From contig JBAIAC010000006.1 of assembly GCA_037349315.1 (NCBI GenBank), positions 12,497,501 through 12,561,500 on the forward strand: a stretch of DNA of 64,000 nt, given 5' to 3'. Position 1 is the stretch's first letter. Every line of letters starts with the position of its first letter. The notes below the pieces were generated by a model that made no database searches, was not told the DNA's origin, and was given only the letters and a program-made list of their open reading frames with translations. The stretch is from Chelydra serpentina (Eukaryota; Chordata; Testudines; Chelydridae). This document shows positions 47,640-59,341 of the stretch, piece by piece. The position numbers and the translations under genes are program-made.

Positions 47640-47742
47640 CGGGCCAAATCATGTTCATGTTATTCACAAGTAGTTCCATAATAGTCAATGGGACTACTTA
47701 CTTGAGTAGAGATAATAGGATTTGTCCCTCAGTTGACAATTC
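47640..47742. repeat. Foldback-type short repeat, degenerate
   Basis: CGGGCCAAATCATGTTCATG at the left, a central ATAGTCAATGGGACTACTTAC, and ATAGGATTTGTCCCT at the right. Matches the dispersed family pattern. Confidence 0.45.
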
Positions 47743-48316
47743 TTTCGGGAGCATCTTACTGAGATGCACAAAGACACAGTTATTACACCAGGCTTGTATG
47801 TTCTTTGTTGTCCTGCAAGATGCTGATAGTAGCAAAAAGCATTAGTTGACATAAGATAATAACAATCAAGAAAAAAATCAATGTACAGTATTCAAGCTAC
47901 ATCCAGTAGCACCAGTAGTTAAGGGTCTGTCAGCGTTTTCACTCTAACCCCCAGTTTCCAGAGTTTATAACTCAGCTGTTTTAAATAGCTTCAAGCTGAA
48001 CTTGGTGTATAAATTGTCAGTCCAGATGTATTTTTTAAACAAAAAGTAGTCTAAATCAGTTATTCTGTTTTAAGTTATAGACCATTAAAATATTTTTAAT
48101 AGCTTCAGATGCTCTTTTGGCAAACTCTAGGCAAGAAAAGACATTATTTGTAATATAGGAGGTTTTACATTCTGGGAGCCCTTTATGAGAATAATGCCGT
48201 TTAGTATTTTTGCAAGCAAAGGTATTGAAATGATAGAGATAGTAGTGTTTGAAAACAGCTAATAGCATGTACACAAGCTCTTTCTGGAAACAATCTTTTT
48301 ACTATGTAAAGAGTCT

Positions 48317-48341
48317 TACTACATAATATTATTATGTAGTA
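48317..48341. repeat. Perfect 25-bp palindrome
   Basis: A 12-base arm, TACTACATAATA, is followed by one base and the exact inverse arm. AT-rich. No transposon context is apparent. Confidence 0.9.
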
Positions 48342-49789
48342 TTTTTGCTTCACATTTATAACGTCAGTCTTCAGTGTACATACCTTGGCCATTTCAAATC
48401 CCATGGGCCTGAAACTGGGCAAACAGGTTGCCAGACCAGACATGAATTGTTATTCGAAAAAATACATGCATTGATAAAGTCATTTTCAAATTCTAAGATT
48501 TGTGTTTTGTGGCTCCATGTGCCTTTTTGCTGAGACCTAGCTAAAAAAAACCCCAAATGCTTAATTTTTAGTCATCAGAATTTATAGGTATTTTAGTATG
48601 GCTTGGTGCCTTTTGGAAAATAAATATTTTTAAATGGCTGAGATATTAATCTTTGAAAAATAGCTAAACAGCCCACAGAGTAGTTACTCTTAGTTATTTA
48701 TGTTTAATGATTGGTACTACTGCCTTTTTTTGCAATGCATTATAATCCTTGATTTTCTGTCTAAGATATTTTAAATCATTTAGGTTGATACACGGTATAA
48801 AAACTGCCAGCTCAAGTTCACTTCTTTACACAAAAAGTCTTTCAATACATAAAGTTATTTTTAATTTAAAAAGTGGATAAATAATGTTTCTATTTTTCTA
48901 ACTTTCCAACGTCTTTGTAAAGCTATGGGCCAGAACAGTGACATTACATATGTGCCATAGACTATTAATATTTAATTACAAAAAATGTAAAATGGCAGTT
49001 GTAAATGTATTATTCTTACTCAACAGCAGAGAAATATTTTGTGCAGTATGATTTAACTTTGTTTTATTAGACAAAGTTTCATGTTTGCACCCAGAGCTCG
49101 GCGTCTTTTCTTAGTAAGAATAATATTCAGTGACATTACATAACAGTGTGTCAAAGGATGCTGTATATTAAGAAAAATGTCGGTGCATATTAGGTGTGAG
49201 CAGCGCGCCAGCACTGTGACCCAAGAAGTCTCATACACAAATTGTACTGCTATTTAAAATGACAAATTTAACTTAAATAGACAACAACATTTAAAGAAAA
49301 AACAACCCATTTACGGATCAGAATGAAACCCACTGGAAATGAAGACATTGCGGGTTCAACATAGAAGGGCCTTCGAAGAGTATTTTATCTTACTCATGTT
49401 CACTCCATTGTGTCCAGATAGCAATGTATATTATTCATTATTACAAGGGTTCATGACAGATTGTGATCAATCTTACCCAATATTTGATCTGCTGCATACA
49501 TAGACACAAGGAGGTGAGTTGAGGACAGAGTAATTTCACTCCGTCTTCTTGAGGCCCCTTGACAGACTTGCACTTCCTTCTCTGCTCTAAGTTTCTTTTG
49601 CTTTTCTGGATGTAACGTGTTGGAGTTTTTTGTTTTTTAAGACATTTAAAAATATGTTGTAACTCATATTGGACATATATATGGATAACAAGAATATCCA
49701 GAGTTGTAATAGTAACAACTCAAAACTTAATTTTTTTTTAGAAGTGATATAAAACCTCATGCTGCAGGGTTTAAACCAAACTCTGACTA

Positions 49790-49945
49790 GTAGAGGATAG
49801 GTGGGCAGATTATCCCACATCTGCCTATTGTGGGGTTTCTAGCACCTTGCTCTGAAGTATCTGGTTCTGGCAGCTGTCAGAGACAATGTATTGGGCTAGA
49901 TGGACCATGGGCCTTATTCAATATGTTAATTCCTATGTTCTATTT
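49790..49945 (+). mobile_element. CR1 3'-end fragment
   Basis: ATCCCACATCTGCCTATTGTGG, CTCTGAAGTATCTGGTTCTGG, CAGAGACAATGTATTGGGCTAG, TGGACCATGGGCCTTATTCA and AATTCCTATGTTC follow the sense 3' region of the same CR1 subfamily as at 36.1 kb. Confidence 0.75.
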
Positions 49946-51645
49946 AGTCAGTGACATTAAAATCACTTTACAGTAATTTTTGGGGTGAAATCCTGCTTCA
50001 CCGAAGTTAGTGGCAACACTCCCTGTCTGTGTTAGGTGGTCTTTGGAAAATTATACAAGCATCAGTTTAATCCATCATATGCAGTGCATCAGCGTTGCTA
50101 CATGCTTGCTTATATTCAGATCACCAGAGCAATAATTTTTAGTAATGGAATCTATCAATTAATATGTATTTCAAATTTGGTATACATTTGACACTATTTT
50201 CGTTGCTGTTCAGCACACAGGATTATATCATGCTGTGCATATTTATTCAGAGCTGTTAATTATTTCTACTTAATTGATGGTATGATTTGACCTGAACTTA
50301 TTAGTTTCAGACATGATCATATTTGGGAAAGACATTTAAAGTTGAATTAATTACAAAATATCATAGCGTATATTTCAGGGGGAAAAAGAGTTGATCATAA
50401 CCTGATTTTGTAGTATGAATAATACAAAAAGTAATATCTGACCATCAAATGGTAGTAACTGTAAAGGGACAGGGTTCAGTAGAATCATAAGCTACAATGT
50501 CTCAGGCCAAGTATTTTTATAAAAAGTTTTAAAACTCTCGTGTGCAAAATTTGTGACTCAATTTGTTACACATTTATATTTGGGTTAGTAATGTTACAGT
50601 AAAGGGCATAGGAAAATTAGTTGCTTGGTATTGTTGTGGAGAATCATTGCATCCAATCTGAAGTAATGTTGAAATAAACTTTCATAGTGAATCTGTGTTC
50701 ATGTTCTAATGTAAATATAAAAATTCTACTTTATATCCTAAAGTATTTTCAAAACAGAATATAAGAATTTGTTCTCACCTCTGGCTGCACTGAAATGCAA
50801 TATCTGTTTAATAGCCCACTCCAGCAGTACACACTCTGTAGGATAAGAAGTGAGAATATTATATATATTTGAAATACAAAGCCAAATTATGTTGGTATAA
50901 TGTTGTCACCCAAGTTAGAATTAGAACAACACACCAGAGTAAACCACACCCTACTCTTGAGACAAGTGCTACGAGATCTTTAACAGCTACAAGTGGATAG
51001 GCTCTTGGTTTTATGTTGTAACTGAAAGATGTCAGTTCCAGCAGCACAAGGCCCCATAACAGAATGCTGGAGAACTCTTCCAGGTGTGCCATTTATTGAA
51101 GCCCCAGCACTACTGCCCGCTTGAGTGAGATGTTATTTGGAGGTCTCCCCTCCAATTCTTTAGGCCTGACCCAGTTTCCCTGGTGAAATCTGACATGATC
51201 AGGTGCTCAGATACTACAGTGGTGGGAATCGCTCTAAGAGTTTAAATAGAACAGAATTGCAGAGCGAAATGGCTGCTGATAATAATATCCAACTTTCCAT
51301 TTCAAATGCATTCTCATGTATGATTTATGGATATGAGCCATATTTCATGTTTTCCCATTGCACACTGGCTGCAAAGAACAAAGTTGGCTTTGAGGATTTA
51401 TTAAACCATATACTCCCCATAAAGGTACTGAACGTTTCTGAAGAGGCAAAACAAAGAAGGACCCTCTATTAGACTATGAGAAAGTGAGACGTTATGAGAG
51501 GTTTCTCTGTTTGATGTAATGCTTTATTCTTTACTCCGCTGGCTCATGACTATTGACCATAGTTGACAGCAATAACCACCGCAGAGCTTAATACTGAAGG
51601 TGCAGATGTGTAAACTGCAACAAAGACAAACATTTTCAAACCTAA

Positions 51646-51864
<219 letters not shown>

Positions 51865-52307
51865 TAATGAATAACAAATGCAGTCGAGAAGTCAAACTGA
51901 TTCCACAATGAAATACTGATTAGTCTGTAAATAAATCTCCATCAGCCTTTCATTTACAGGGATAAATGCTGGTTTTGTTCGCAACTTCAGCATTTGTCCA
52001 AACCGAGTTTGCTGTCTTTGCGCCTTGTCAGGTTTTTCTGACTCCTGACATTTTTTGCTTGTTTTTATGACATCTGAATTTTGAAGAAAAAAAATATTTA
52101 CCGACCTGGTTCTATATGTTACTCATATTGGGAGGGGAGAGTGAAGTGACGAATTTCACATTCTGAGTTGCATGAAGTCACACAACAGATTTCAGGCCAT
52201 GGTAATGAGAGAAGAAAAATGCATGTGCTTCTGTAGCAGTAAAGCTGCCTCTTAACTGATAGCAGGAAGAGCTATCGTTTTGTTCTTTGCATCTCACATG
52301 CTATCGG

Positions 52308-52930
52308 TAGGGCCCTACCAATTTCACAGTCCATTTTGGTCAATTTCATTGTCATAGGATTTTAAAAATCATAAATGTAATGATTTCAGCTATTTAAATC
52401 TGAAATATCAGGTGTTGTAATTGTAGGGGTCCTGACCCAAAAAGGAGTTGTGTGTATGGGGGGCTCGCAAGATTATTGTGGGGGGCGGGGGTTGCGGTAC
52501 TGCTGCTGGCGGTGGTGCTGCCTTCAGAGCTGGGCATCTGGAGAGTGGCAGCTGCTGGCTGGGAATCCAGTTCTGAAGGCAGAACCGCCGTCAGCAGCAG
52601 CTCAGAAGTAGGGATGGCATGGTATGGTATTGCCACCCTTACTTCTGCACTGCTGTCTGCAGAGCTGGGCCCTCAGTCAGCAGCCATCGCTCTCTAGCCA
52701 CCCAGCTCTGAAGGCAGCACACAAGTAAGGGTGCCAATTCCACGGCCCCTCTAAAATAGCCTTGCAACTCCCCTTTGGGTCAGGACTCCCAATTTGAGAA
52801 ACGCTAATCTCCGCCATGAAATCTGTATAGTATAGGGTTAAAGCACACAAAAGAGCAGATTTCAAAGGGGGAGACTAGATTTCACAGTCCGTGACGCATT
52901 TTTCATGGCCGTGAATTTGGTAGGGCCCTA
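52308..52930. mobile_element. hAT-like element, 623 bp, with 8-bp TSD
   Basis: The left end, TAGGGCCCTACCAATTTCAC, and the right end, read on the - strand as TAGGGCCCTACCAAATTCAC, are near-perfect 20-bp inverted repeats with one mismatch. Flanking 8-mers: GCTATCGG (52300-52307) and GCTATAGG (52931-52938), one mismatch. Inside are a second inverted pair (GGGGTCCTGACCCAAA at 52427 and its inverse near 52781) and inverted blocks around GCTCTGAAGGCAGCA / GCTGCCTTCAGAGC. The inner part might be a second nested element or part of the family. No transposase; the 80-codon frames are artefacts. Confidence 0.88.
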
Positions 52931-52939
52931 GCTATAGGC

Positions 52940-53110
52940 CAGGGATCAGCAACCTTTGGCACGTGGCCTGTCAGGGAAATCCAGTGGCGGGCCGGTTTGT
53001 TTACCTGCAGCGTCCATGGGTTTGGCCAATATAAGCCCGTTCCAGGCCAATGGGGGCTGTGGGAAGCGGCATGGGCTGAGGGATGTGCTGGCCACCACTT
53101 CCCACAGCCC
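52940..53110 (+). mobile_element. hAT-like element, 3'-incomplete
   Basis: It starts CAGGGATCAGCAACCTTTGG one base after the TSD of the preceding element. Inside is GGCGGGCCGGTTTGTTTACC and a GGCCAATGGGGGCTGTGGGAAG block that is also present, diverged, in the 10507-10719 element. No right terminal repeat is seen. Confidence 0.65.
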
Positions 53111-54314
53111 CATATACTTCCCGCAGCCCATACACTTTATGGGCCTAATCCCATAGGGCCTTCCATTGACTTCAGCATGATTTGGATCAAACTCCACATG
53201 TGCTGCAACATGTAATTTTATGTTCCCTGTCCGTAGCTTGCTTAACTTTATAAACCTTGGTTGTAGGCTTTTGGTCTGAATGAAATTTAACCTTTAATAC
53301 ACATTGCTTACATCAGAATGGCAGAGAATATAACTTTCTAGTTTCCTAAAGATTTAGAGCCCTGAAGTTGTCTCTTTGCTGCTTAAGAGCTTCCTCTAAT
53401 CTGAAATCTATACTCCAGTCATAAGAAGCTTTTATAAGCAAGGCAAGATTGAAAAGAATTTCCTTTTAAAATTCTTGCAGCTGCTTTAAAATTTGAGTTA
53501 ACGACTGAAAGGATGCCTTGAAGGAAACTGACTTGTCAGTTTTTACTGAAGTAATCCTCAGAGGAGTTTGCTATATCAGGCCACTGATTCAGCCTAAATA
53601 TTTTTGTTTATTTAATGTAATATTTAGTTTTTAAAAAGTCATCCAGGAAAAAAAAAAGGTCACACTCTGTTGCAAAATTAACAAAAATGCTAATTTTATA
53701 ATAATACACTATGTGGAGGAGTTGCTATCCAGCTTTGACAGAGTGATTGTTTATCAGAGAAAGTCAAACCTCTGACAACTGCCTCTATAGTTCAAATCAG
53801 ATGGCACATTGTTACAATTATAAGTGTTTGATAAAAATGATTCAGTAAGGACTGTTTCCAGTGAGTAGATTTTATTTTAGGAATGTGGCCAATAATGTGT
53901 ACTTTTTAGCTTTTAAGTTTTTTAAAATTATGTATAATAAAGGACCACTCTACTGCAAAGGTATTATGATATAAAAATGGAGTTCATTACCCTCTAGGAT
54001 AAGGTGTTCTTCTTCTCTTCCATTTATCTTACTGTCTTTTTTTAAAAAAAAGTTACTGTCTGCTTTTGTCTTTCCATTGATGGATTAAATTTGAAGGTTC
54101 TCTGGCTGCACTACCAGTGCAGCCTTACAATAAAAGTACAGTAGTTATATCCCATAACAAGTGTTGAAAAAGAACTGACATATGATGTACTACCTGTGCA
54201 CTCTGAATCTCATTTGAAACCTATGAAATATACTTTTTTATTAAAACATAGGAAATGAAGTAGAGTATCTAAAGGATCAGGCACTATATATATATACATC
54301 CATATTTAAATTTT

Positions 54315-54320
<6 letters not shown>

Positions 54321-54353
<33 letters not shown>

Positions 54354-54378
54354 AAAGTGTATATATATATATATATAC
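54321..54378. repeat. (AT)n microsatellite
   Basis: Two AT runs, about 30 and 20 bp, separated by TTTAAAGTGT. A likely length-polymorphic site. Confidence 0.95.
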
Positions 54379-55422
54379 TTTTCAAATTTTAGTTTCATTT
54401 ATCTTTTGTGTTCTTCAGTCTTTGGTTAAGAAGTTTTCTCTGATCAATCTGGGTAAAATCTATGGAAAAGTGATAGTGTACTTTACAAACTCTCAACATA
54501 TTTATTTAAGAAACTTCAAAGAAAAACAAAGGGTGTGCACTGTTTTACTATATTGGCTTTCTGAGTTTTGGCTAGTTTCCCAAATAGCAATTTTTATATT
54601 TAAAAAAAAAGAAAGAAAAAAGACAGACTTAACTGCTTGCAGACTTTTCACGCATGGAAGATGAAGAAAGCTTCTTTTGATGAAGTGTAATTATGTCCAA
54701 ACAGAGCTGACCCCCTCCCCCTATATTTCTTATGATCTTAACGGAAGAAAGTAGGGATTTTCCTTTGAAGCAGCCGGGACTTGGTGGAAGATCTGAAATG
54801 CCACATTCTGCTGCCAGAGGCAGGATGGAGAAATTGGTCCAGACTTGTCTTCCAGACTTAGATAGAACAGAGAGAGAGAGTTATCATTAATGATAGATTT
54901 TTATAACACCACTTAAAATAGCAGGAAAGCAAACAGTAGTAGCAAACAGACGTGAGAAAGCTACACATAGAGCAGACAAGAATATTGGTGGGTGCATGAA
55001 GTTGGATAGGAAAAATAAAATGGTAAAGGAGTCATTTTTCAGAGGCAAGAAACTAATCCACACCTGTTTCTGACTTTATATTTACATCTTTCAAAATAGC
55101 TCCCTCTTTGATCTTTGTATCTCTAAATTTAATCATCAAGTCTGAATCATCAACCTACCTCTTTACCTTCTCTCCGTTTCCCTTATTTCCCACGACCCAA
55201 TGGGGATGCTCTGATGTTTGCACATTTTATTATTATCCAACAAAAGACTTTACCGCAACTTCACCAGTTTGTTTATTTATTTTCTGTCCCATGGCAACAC
55301 AAACACTTTTTTGGATGGGGAAATACAAGTACTCTAACACTGGGCCCTAAATGTGTATGCAGAAGTCCCATTAGTCTCAAAGGGAGTTGCTTATGCAAGG
55401 TTGTAGGGCACTAACTTATCCT

Positions 55423-55496
55423 TAGGGGCCTGATCCAAAGTCCAGTGGAGTCAATGGAATGACTCCCATCTTTAATAGGTTTTGGATCAGGCCCTT
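55423..55496. repeat. Short foldback repeat, well preserved
   Basis: GGGGCCTGATCCAAAGTCCA at the left, core GAGTCAATGGAATGACTCC, and TTTTGGATCAGGCCC at the right. Arms pair over about 14 bp. Confidence 0.65.
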
Positions 55497-55936
55497 CATT
55501 TTTTGGTGTCTTGATATTTTGAATTAATCACATTAGCATCTGGATGAAAAAAATATGCAACACATCCACAGGTTGCCAAGTCTGCTTCCAAGCTAATTTC
55601 TCTTGTTAGCTTTAGGCTCCAACATATGTCAGTCTTGCCCATTACTATGTCAGTTGCACTCACATGTGTTAATGACAAAGAATGCACAGTTTGGGGACAC
55701 ATTCAAGCAAGAGTGCCAAATTTCTTACCCTATGAGGCTCATTAAAGAGTGCTATAATTATTCATTAGCTACCAGAAATAAATAGTTTACATTTTTAAGG
55801 GCACAGAGAAAGCTATTAAAAAAAGGTATATGGAAAGATTTTGCAGCTGATAAAAGATATCCAGAAAAACAATTAAATCTAACCGTGGAAAGCGTAAGTG
55901 TCCACACAAATACATAATCCTATGAAATGTACTTTG

Positions 55937-56030
55937 GGCCCAATCCTCTTGAAAAGGTGCCGAATGCCTTCAATCCACTTAGACTTCACTGGAAGTAGAG
56001 GGTGCTCAGCACCTTCAGGATTGGGCCGTT
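55937..56030. repeat. Short foldback repeat, well preserved
   Basis: TGGGCCCAATCCTCTTGAAAAGGTGC at the left is mirrored by GTGCTCAGCACCTTCAGGATTGGGCC at the right, around CTTAGACTTCACTGGAAG. Confidence 0.65.
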
Positions 56031-57699
56031 GTACTACAAAAAGCAGTGAATTGGTTACTTAGAGGGCTGAGACTTCCTGAATGCCGATACGTTATTGCAT
56101 CTGGTTAGCTAAGAATATCAAGTAGGGAAAAGAAAACTCTCCCCCTTTCAAATTAGACGTGCTCAACTGCTCGTAGTTAGGCTTTGGCAGGATGATAATT
56201 TAGACATGCGCACAGGCCTTGGCAGAAGGCAAAATATAGCCCTTTATATGAAGTGTGTATTTTTTGGCCATTGTATTATGCAGAGATATTTTTGGGTTAG
56301 AAAATCTTGCAGTACTTGTCTAGTTGTAGAATGAATTTTCAAACTGTCACAAGCAGTGTGCTTTATCGTGTTGTTTTTTAAAATCTAAACAGGCTTTTAC
56401 GGCCATTTGACATAGTAATAAAACCATAATATGGTAGGACCAAATTCTGTCTGTAGATGCACTTGGAAACTCCCATAGATATCAGCAGTAGCCACCCCTA
56501 TACAAAGGGGTGAAATGTCACCGGTGAATTTTTGTGTAAACGATAGGTTAAATTCCTGCTATTACTCTATAGTTACTCTTCTCTGCAATGTCAGTTTTGA
56601 GAGACCTGCAGAAGGGTCTCTCTCTACCTTTTTCTAGAGCAGCGAGGATGAGGGCAGCCAACTTCTTTCACATGCTCCTGTTGCTGCCTGCTACCAGAAT
56701 GTAACCTTTTTGGTTTTCCATGCCCCCTGCCAGAGCCTGGAACTCCCAGACTTCACTCTCAGTTCTGTCTGTTGGAGAAATGGGCGCAACTGGAGCACAG
56801 TTCCACCTGGAAAGTTATTTTACTCTACATGACAGTTCTATTCTCTTGAAACATTCTCTGTCGCTTGCTCTTAGAAAAATATGGCCAAGACCATCTGAAG
56901 TCGTACGCTTGATAGTAAATGATGTGTGTCTCAGGCAGGTTTTGAAAGTGTATGACTTGGCTTGAAAAGAAAGACCAATTACTAAATTTGACAGCCAAAG
57001 ACCTGTTCTGTATTAGGCTTTATATATAACCTGTTCTGTATTAGGCCTTGAGTTGATTGCATTAAGTTTTGCGCTCTTACATATTGTTTAAGATTTGTGT
57101 TTTGATTGAATGCCTTCAGAGTTCAATGAGAGGGGAAAAAAAGTCACTGCCCTCCCACCACCCCCAAAAAAAGGGTTTTAAGATTCTGGTAAAGTAGCAG
57201 CTTAAATGAGCAATAAGGCCTGAGATTGCTGACTGTTTTATTGAGTCACTGTTGTACGCCCACCTTTTCCTGTCTTGAAAGAGTTTTCAGTTTTGACTAT
57301 CTGACGTGACTAACAAACCGTTGCATATCTGACTGATTACAACTGTCAGTGAGTCTGCAGAACAGAGGCCAGTGTCTTGGGAGAATGTATGCTGAGATCC
57401 AGTCTTTTGGTTTATTTATTTAGTTCTTATTGAGCCAAAGGCTGCAGATTGTCATGTACAATGTCTATATGAAATGTAACACTGAAAAGTTGAAATGCAG
57501 ATTTGTGATAGAAAATATTTTATACATACAAAAACAAGTTCTCACTGTCAGTGGATAGATATTTAAAGATTTAATAGATGGAGTATATGTAAGGAAAAAT
57601 GTCTGCTCCAGTGACGAAGATAGCACCTATGAGGAATATATATTTTTTCCTCATATTATTGTAGTGAAGTCAAACAAACAGAATGATAAAACAATGTGA

Positions 57700-57828
57700 A
57701 GTAAATAACATTAGGAACAAATTCTGCTCTCTGTCACCCCACAGTAAAACTTAAATGACTCTATTTAAGTTAACTGAGTTGCTTTGGATTTACAGTGATG
57801 TAAATGAGAGCAGAATCTGGCTTATCCC
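57700..57828. repeat. Foldback-type short repeat
   Basis: AAATTCTGCTCTCTGTCACC at the left is matched by GTAAATGAGAGCAGAATCTGG at the right, with TTTAAGTTAACTGAGTTGC in the centre. Confidence 0.5.
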
Positions 57829-58032
57829 CAGTAGTGAGTTACTCTTGTTCTATCATTGTGTCTCAATCTAATATTAAATAAGAAATCTTAAATTGTCAAC
57901 ACTTGGCTGGTATTACTGATATTAGAGTATAACTGAAGGGGAAGAAAACTCCTATGATTAGTTTGTGTTTTTAATTTTCAGGATTGTGGAAATGACTGGG
58001 AAGAATTTTAAATGCCTTTTATTCTTTACTGA

Positions 58033-58239
<207 letters not shown>

Positions 58240-58324
58240 TGATGGGAGTCTGTAGAAGTAAAATGTTAATTTTGTTTAATAGAGTCGTATAGATGGAATA
58301 CATTTCTTTGTGAAACATAGATCC

Positions 58325-58445
58325 CCGTTCAGGAAGATACTTAAGCACATGCTTAACTCTAAAGTATGTGAGTAGTTCCATTGAACTCAGTGGGACGACT
58401 CATGGTTGAAATTAAGCATGTGCTTAAATTCTTCTGAATTAGGGC
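58325..58445. repeat. Foldback short repeat with TTAAGCACATGCTTAA arms, best preserved copy
   Basis: TACTTAAGCACATGCTTAAC at the left, a central CCATTGAACTCAGTGGGACG, and TTAAGCATGTGCTTAAATTC at the right. The arms are themselves palindromes. About 120 bp. Confidence 0.7.
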
Positions 58446-58449
58446 GATA

Positions 58450-58612
58450 TTGAGCCTGATTTCATGGACATTAAGGCCCCTTTACACCACTCTGGCATTA
58501 CAAGAGAACTTTAGAAACAGGGGGCCTGATTCTTATTTACCCTAAGGGCCCTTTATACTGCCAGAATGGTGTAAAGGGGGCCTTGGTGGAAATGAGAATC
58601 AGGCCCACTCTT
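58450..58612. repeat. Foldback short repeat
   Basis: Inverted pairs: GAGCCTGATTTCATGGACATT with GAAATGAGAATCAGGCCC, and GGCCCCTTTACACCACTCTGGC with GCCAGAATGGTGTAAAGGGGGC. The centre carries a second GGGCCTGATTCTTATTTACC copy. Confidence 0.65.
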
Positions 58613-59175
58613 TCCATGTATCATTTGATTTTGGGACAGTGGACCCAATCCAGCAAGGTACTGAGTGCCCTCAGATTCCATTGACTTCAAACTGAGGACA
58701 CGCAGAAGTTAGCAGACTCTCAGTGCCATGCAGGATCAGTCCCAGTGGATGGAGCGTGGGGAGGAATGCAAAGTAGTGCCTCCGTCTTTGCTCAGGATTT
58801 CTTTTGCCATCATACACTTAATGTGTCTGGCCCAGTGACCGCTGGTTAATCATGTCACACCTGAAATTGGATTTTCCTAGCACAACGTCCATTTTCAACC
58901 GTGTACTTGCCACAGATCCTGGGAGCTAAGGAGCGAAATAAGTAACCATAAAAGTCCTAGCACGTTGACAGCGGTGTCTTTGTGTATTTCCCAAGCACAG
59001 AGACTGTGTTTAATTAAAAAAAAAAACAGACTTTCACTCACCCGTGTACCTTTTATAACATGCACACGCCTTAATTATCAAAAATCTATTTGAAATAATT
59101 GCTGGCTTTCTTGTTATGACAGTTGTGTTTGGTCATGTTCTGGTAATTGTTATAGCTAGCTCCTACTAATAGATA

Positions 59176-59341
59176 CAGTCAGACCTGGTTAATCCATCTC
59201 GGTTTATCTGGCTGGCTGGCAGATTTAACTGGTAATCAATCTTGCATCATGCAGGTACCAATGAGGAGCTAGTCCTAGATTTTTCTTAATGTAGCTAGAA
59301 ACAGTGTTTCCAAATTGATTGGGATTAACCAGGTCTAGCTG
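59176..59341. mobile_element. Tc1/mariner-type MITE, 166 bp, with TA target site
   Basis: The left end, CAGTCAGACCTGGTTAATCC, and the right end, read on the - strand as CAGCTAGACCTGGTTAATCC, are 20-bp inverted repeats with two mismatches. TA flanks both sides (59174-59175 and 59342-59343), the target of Tc1/mariner elements. No transposase. Confidence 0.85.

Noticed and set aside
54321..54378. AT-rich run at 54.3 kb as an origin or matrix attachment site
   Set aside because: It is a plain AT microsatellite; nothing else in the sequence supports a special function.
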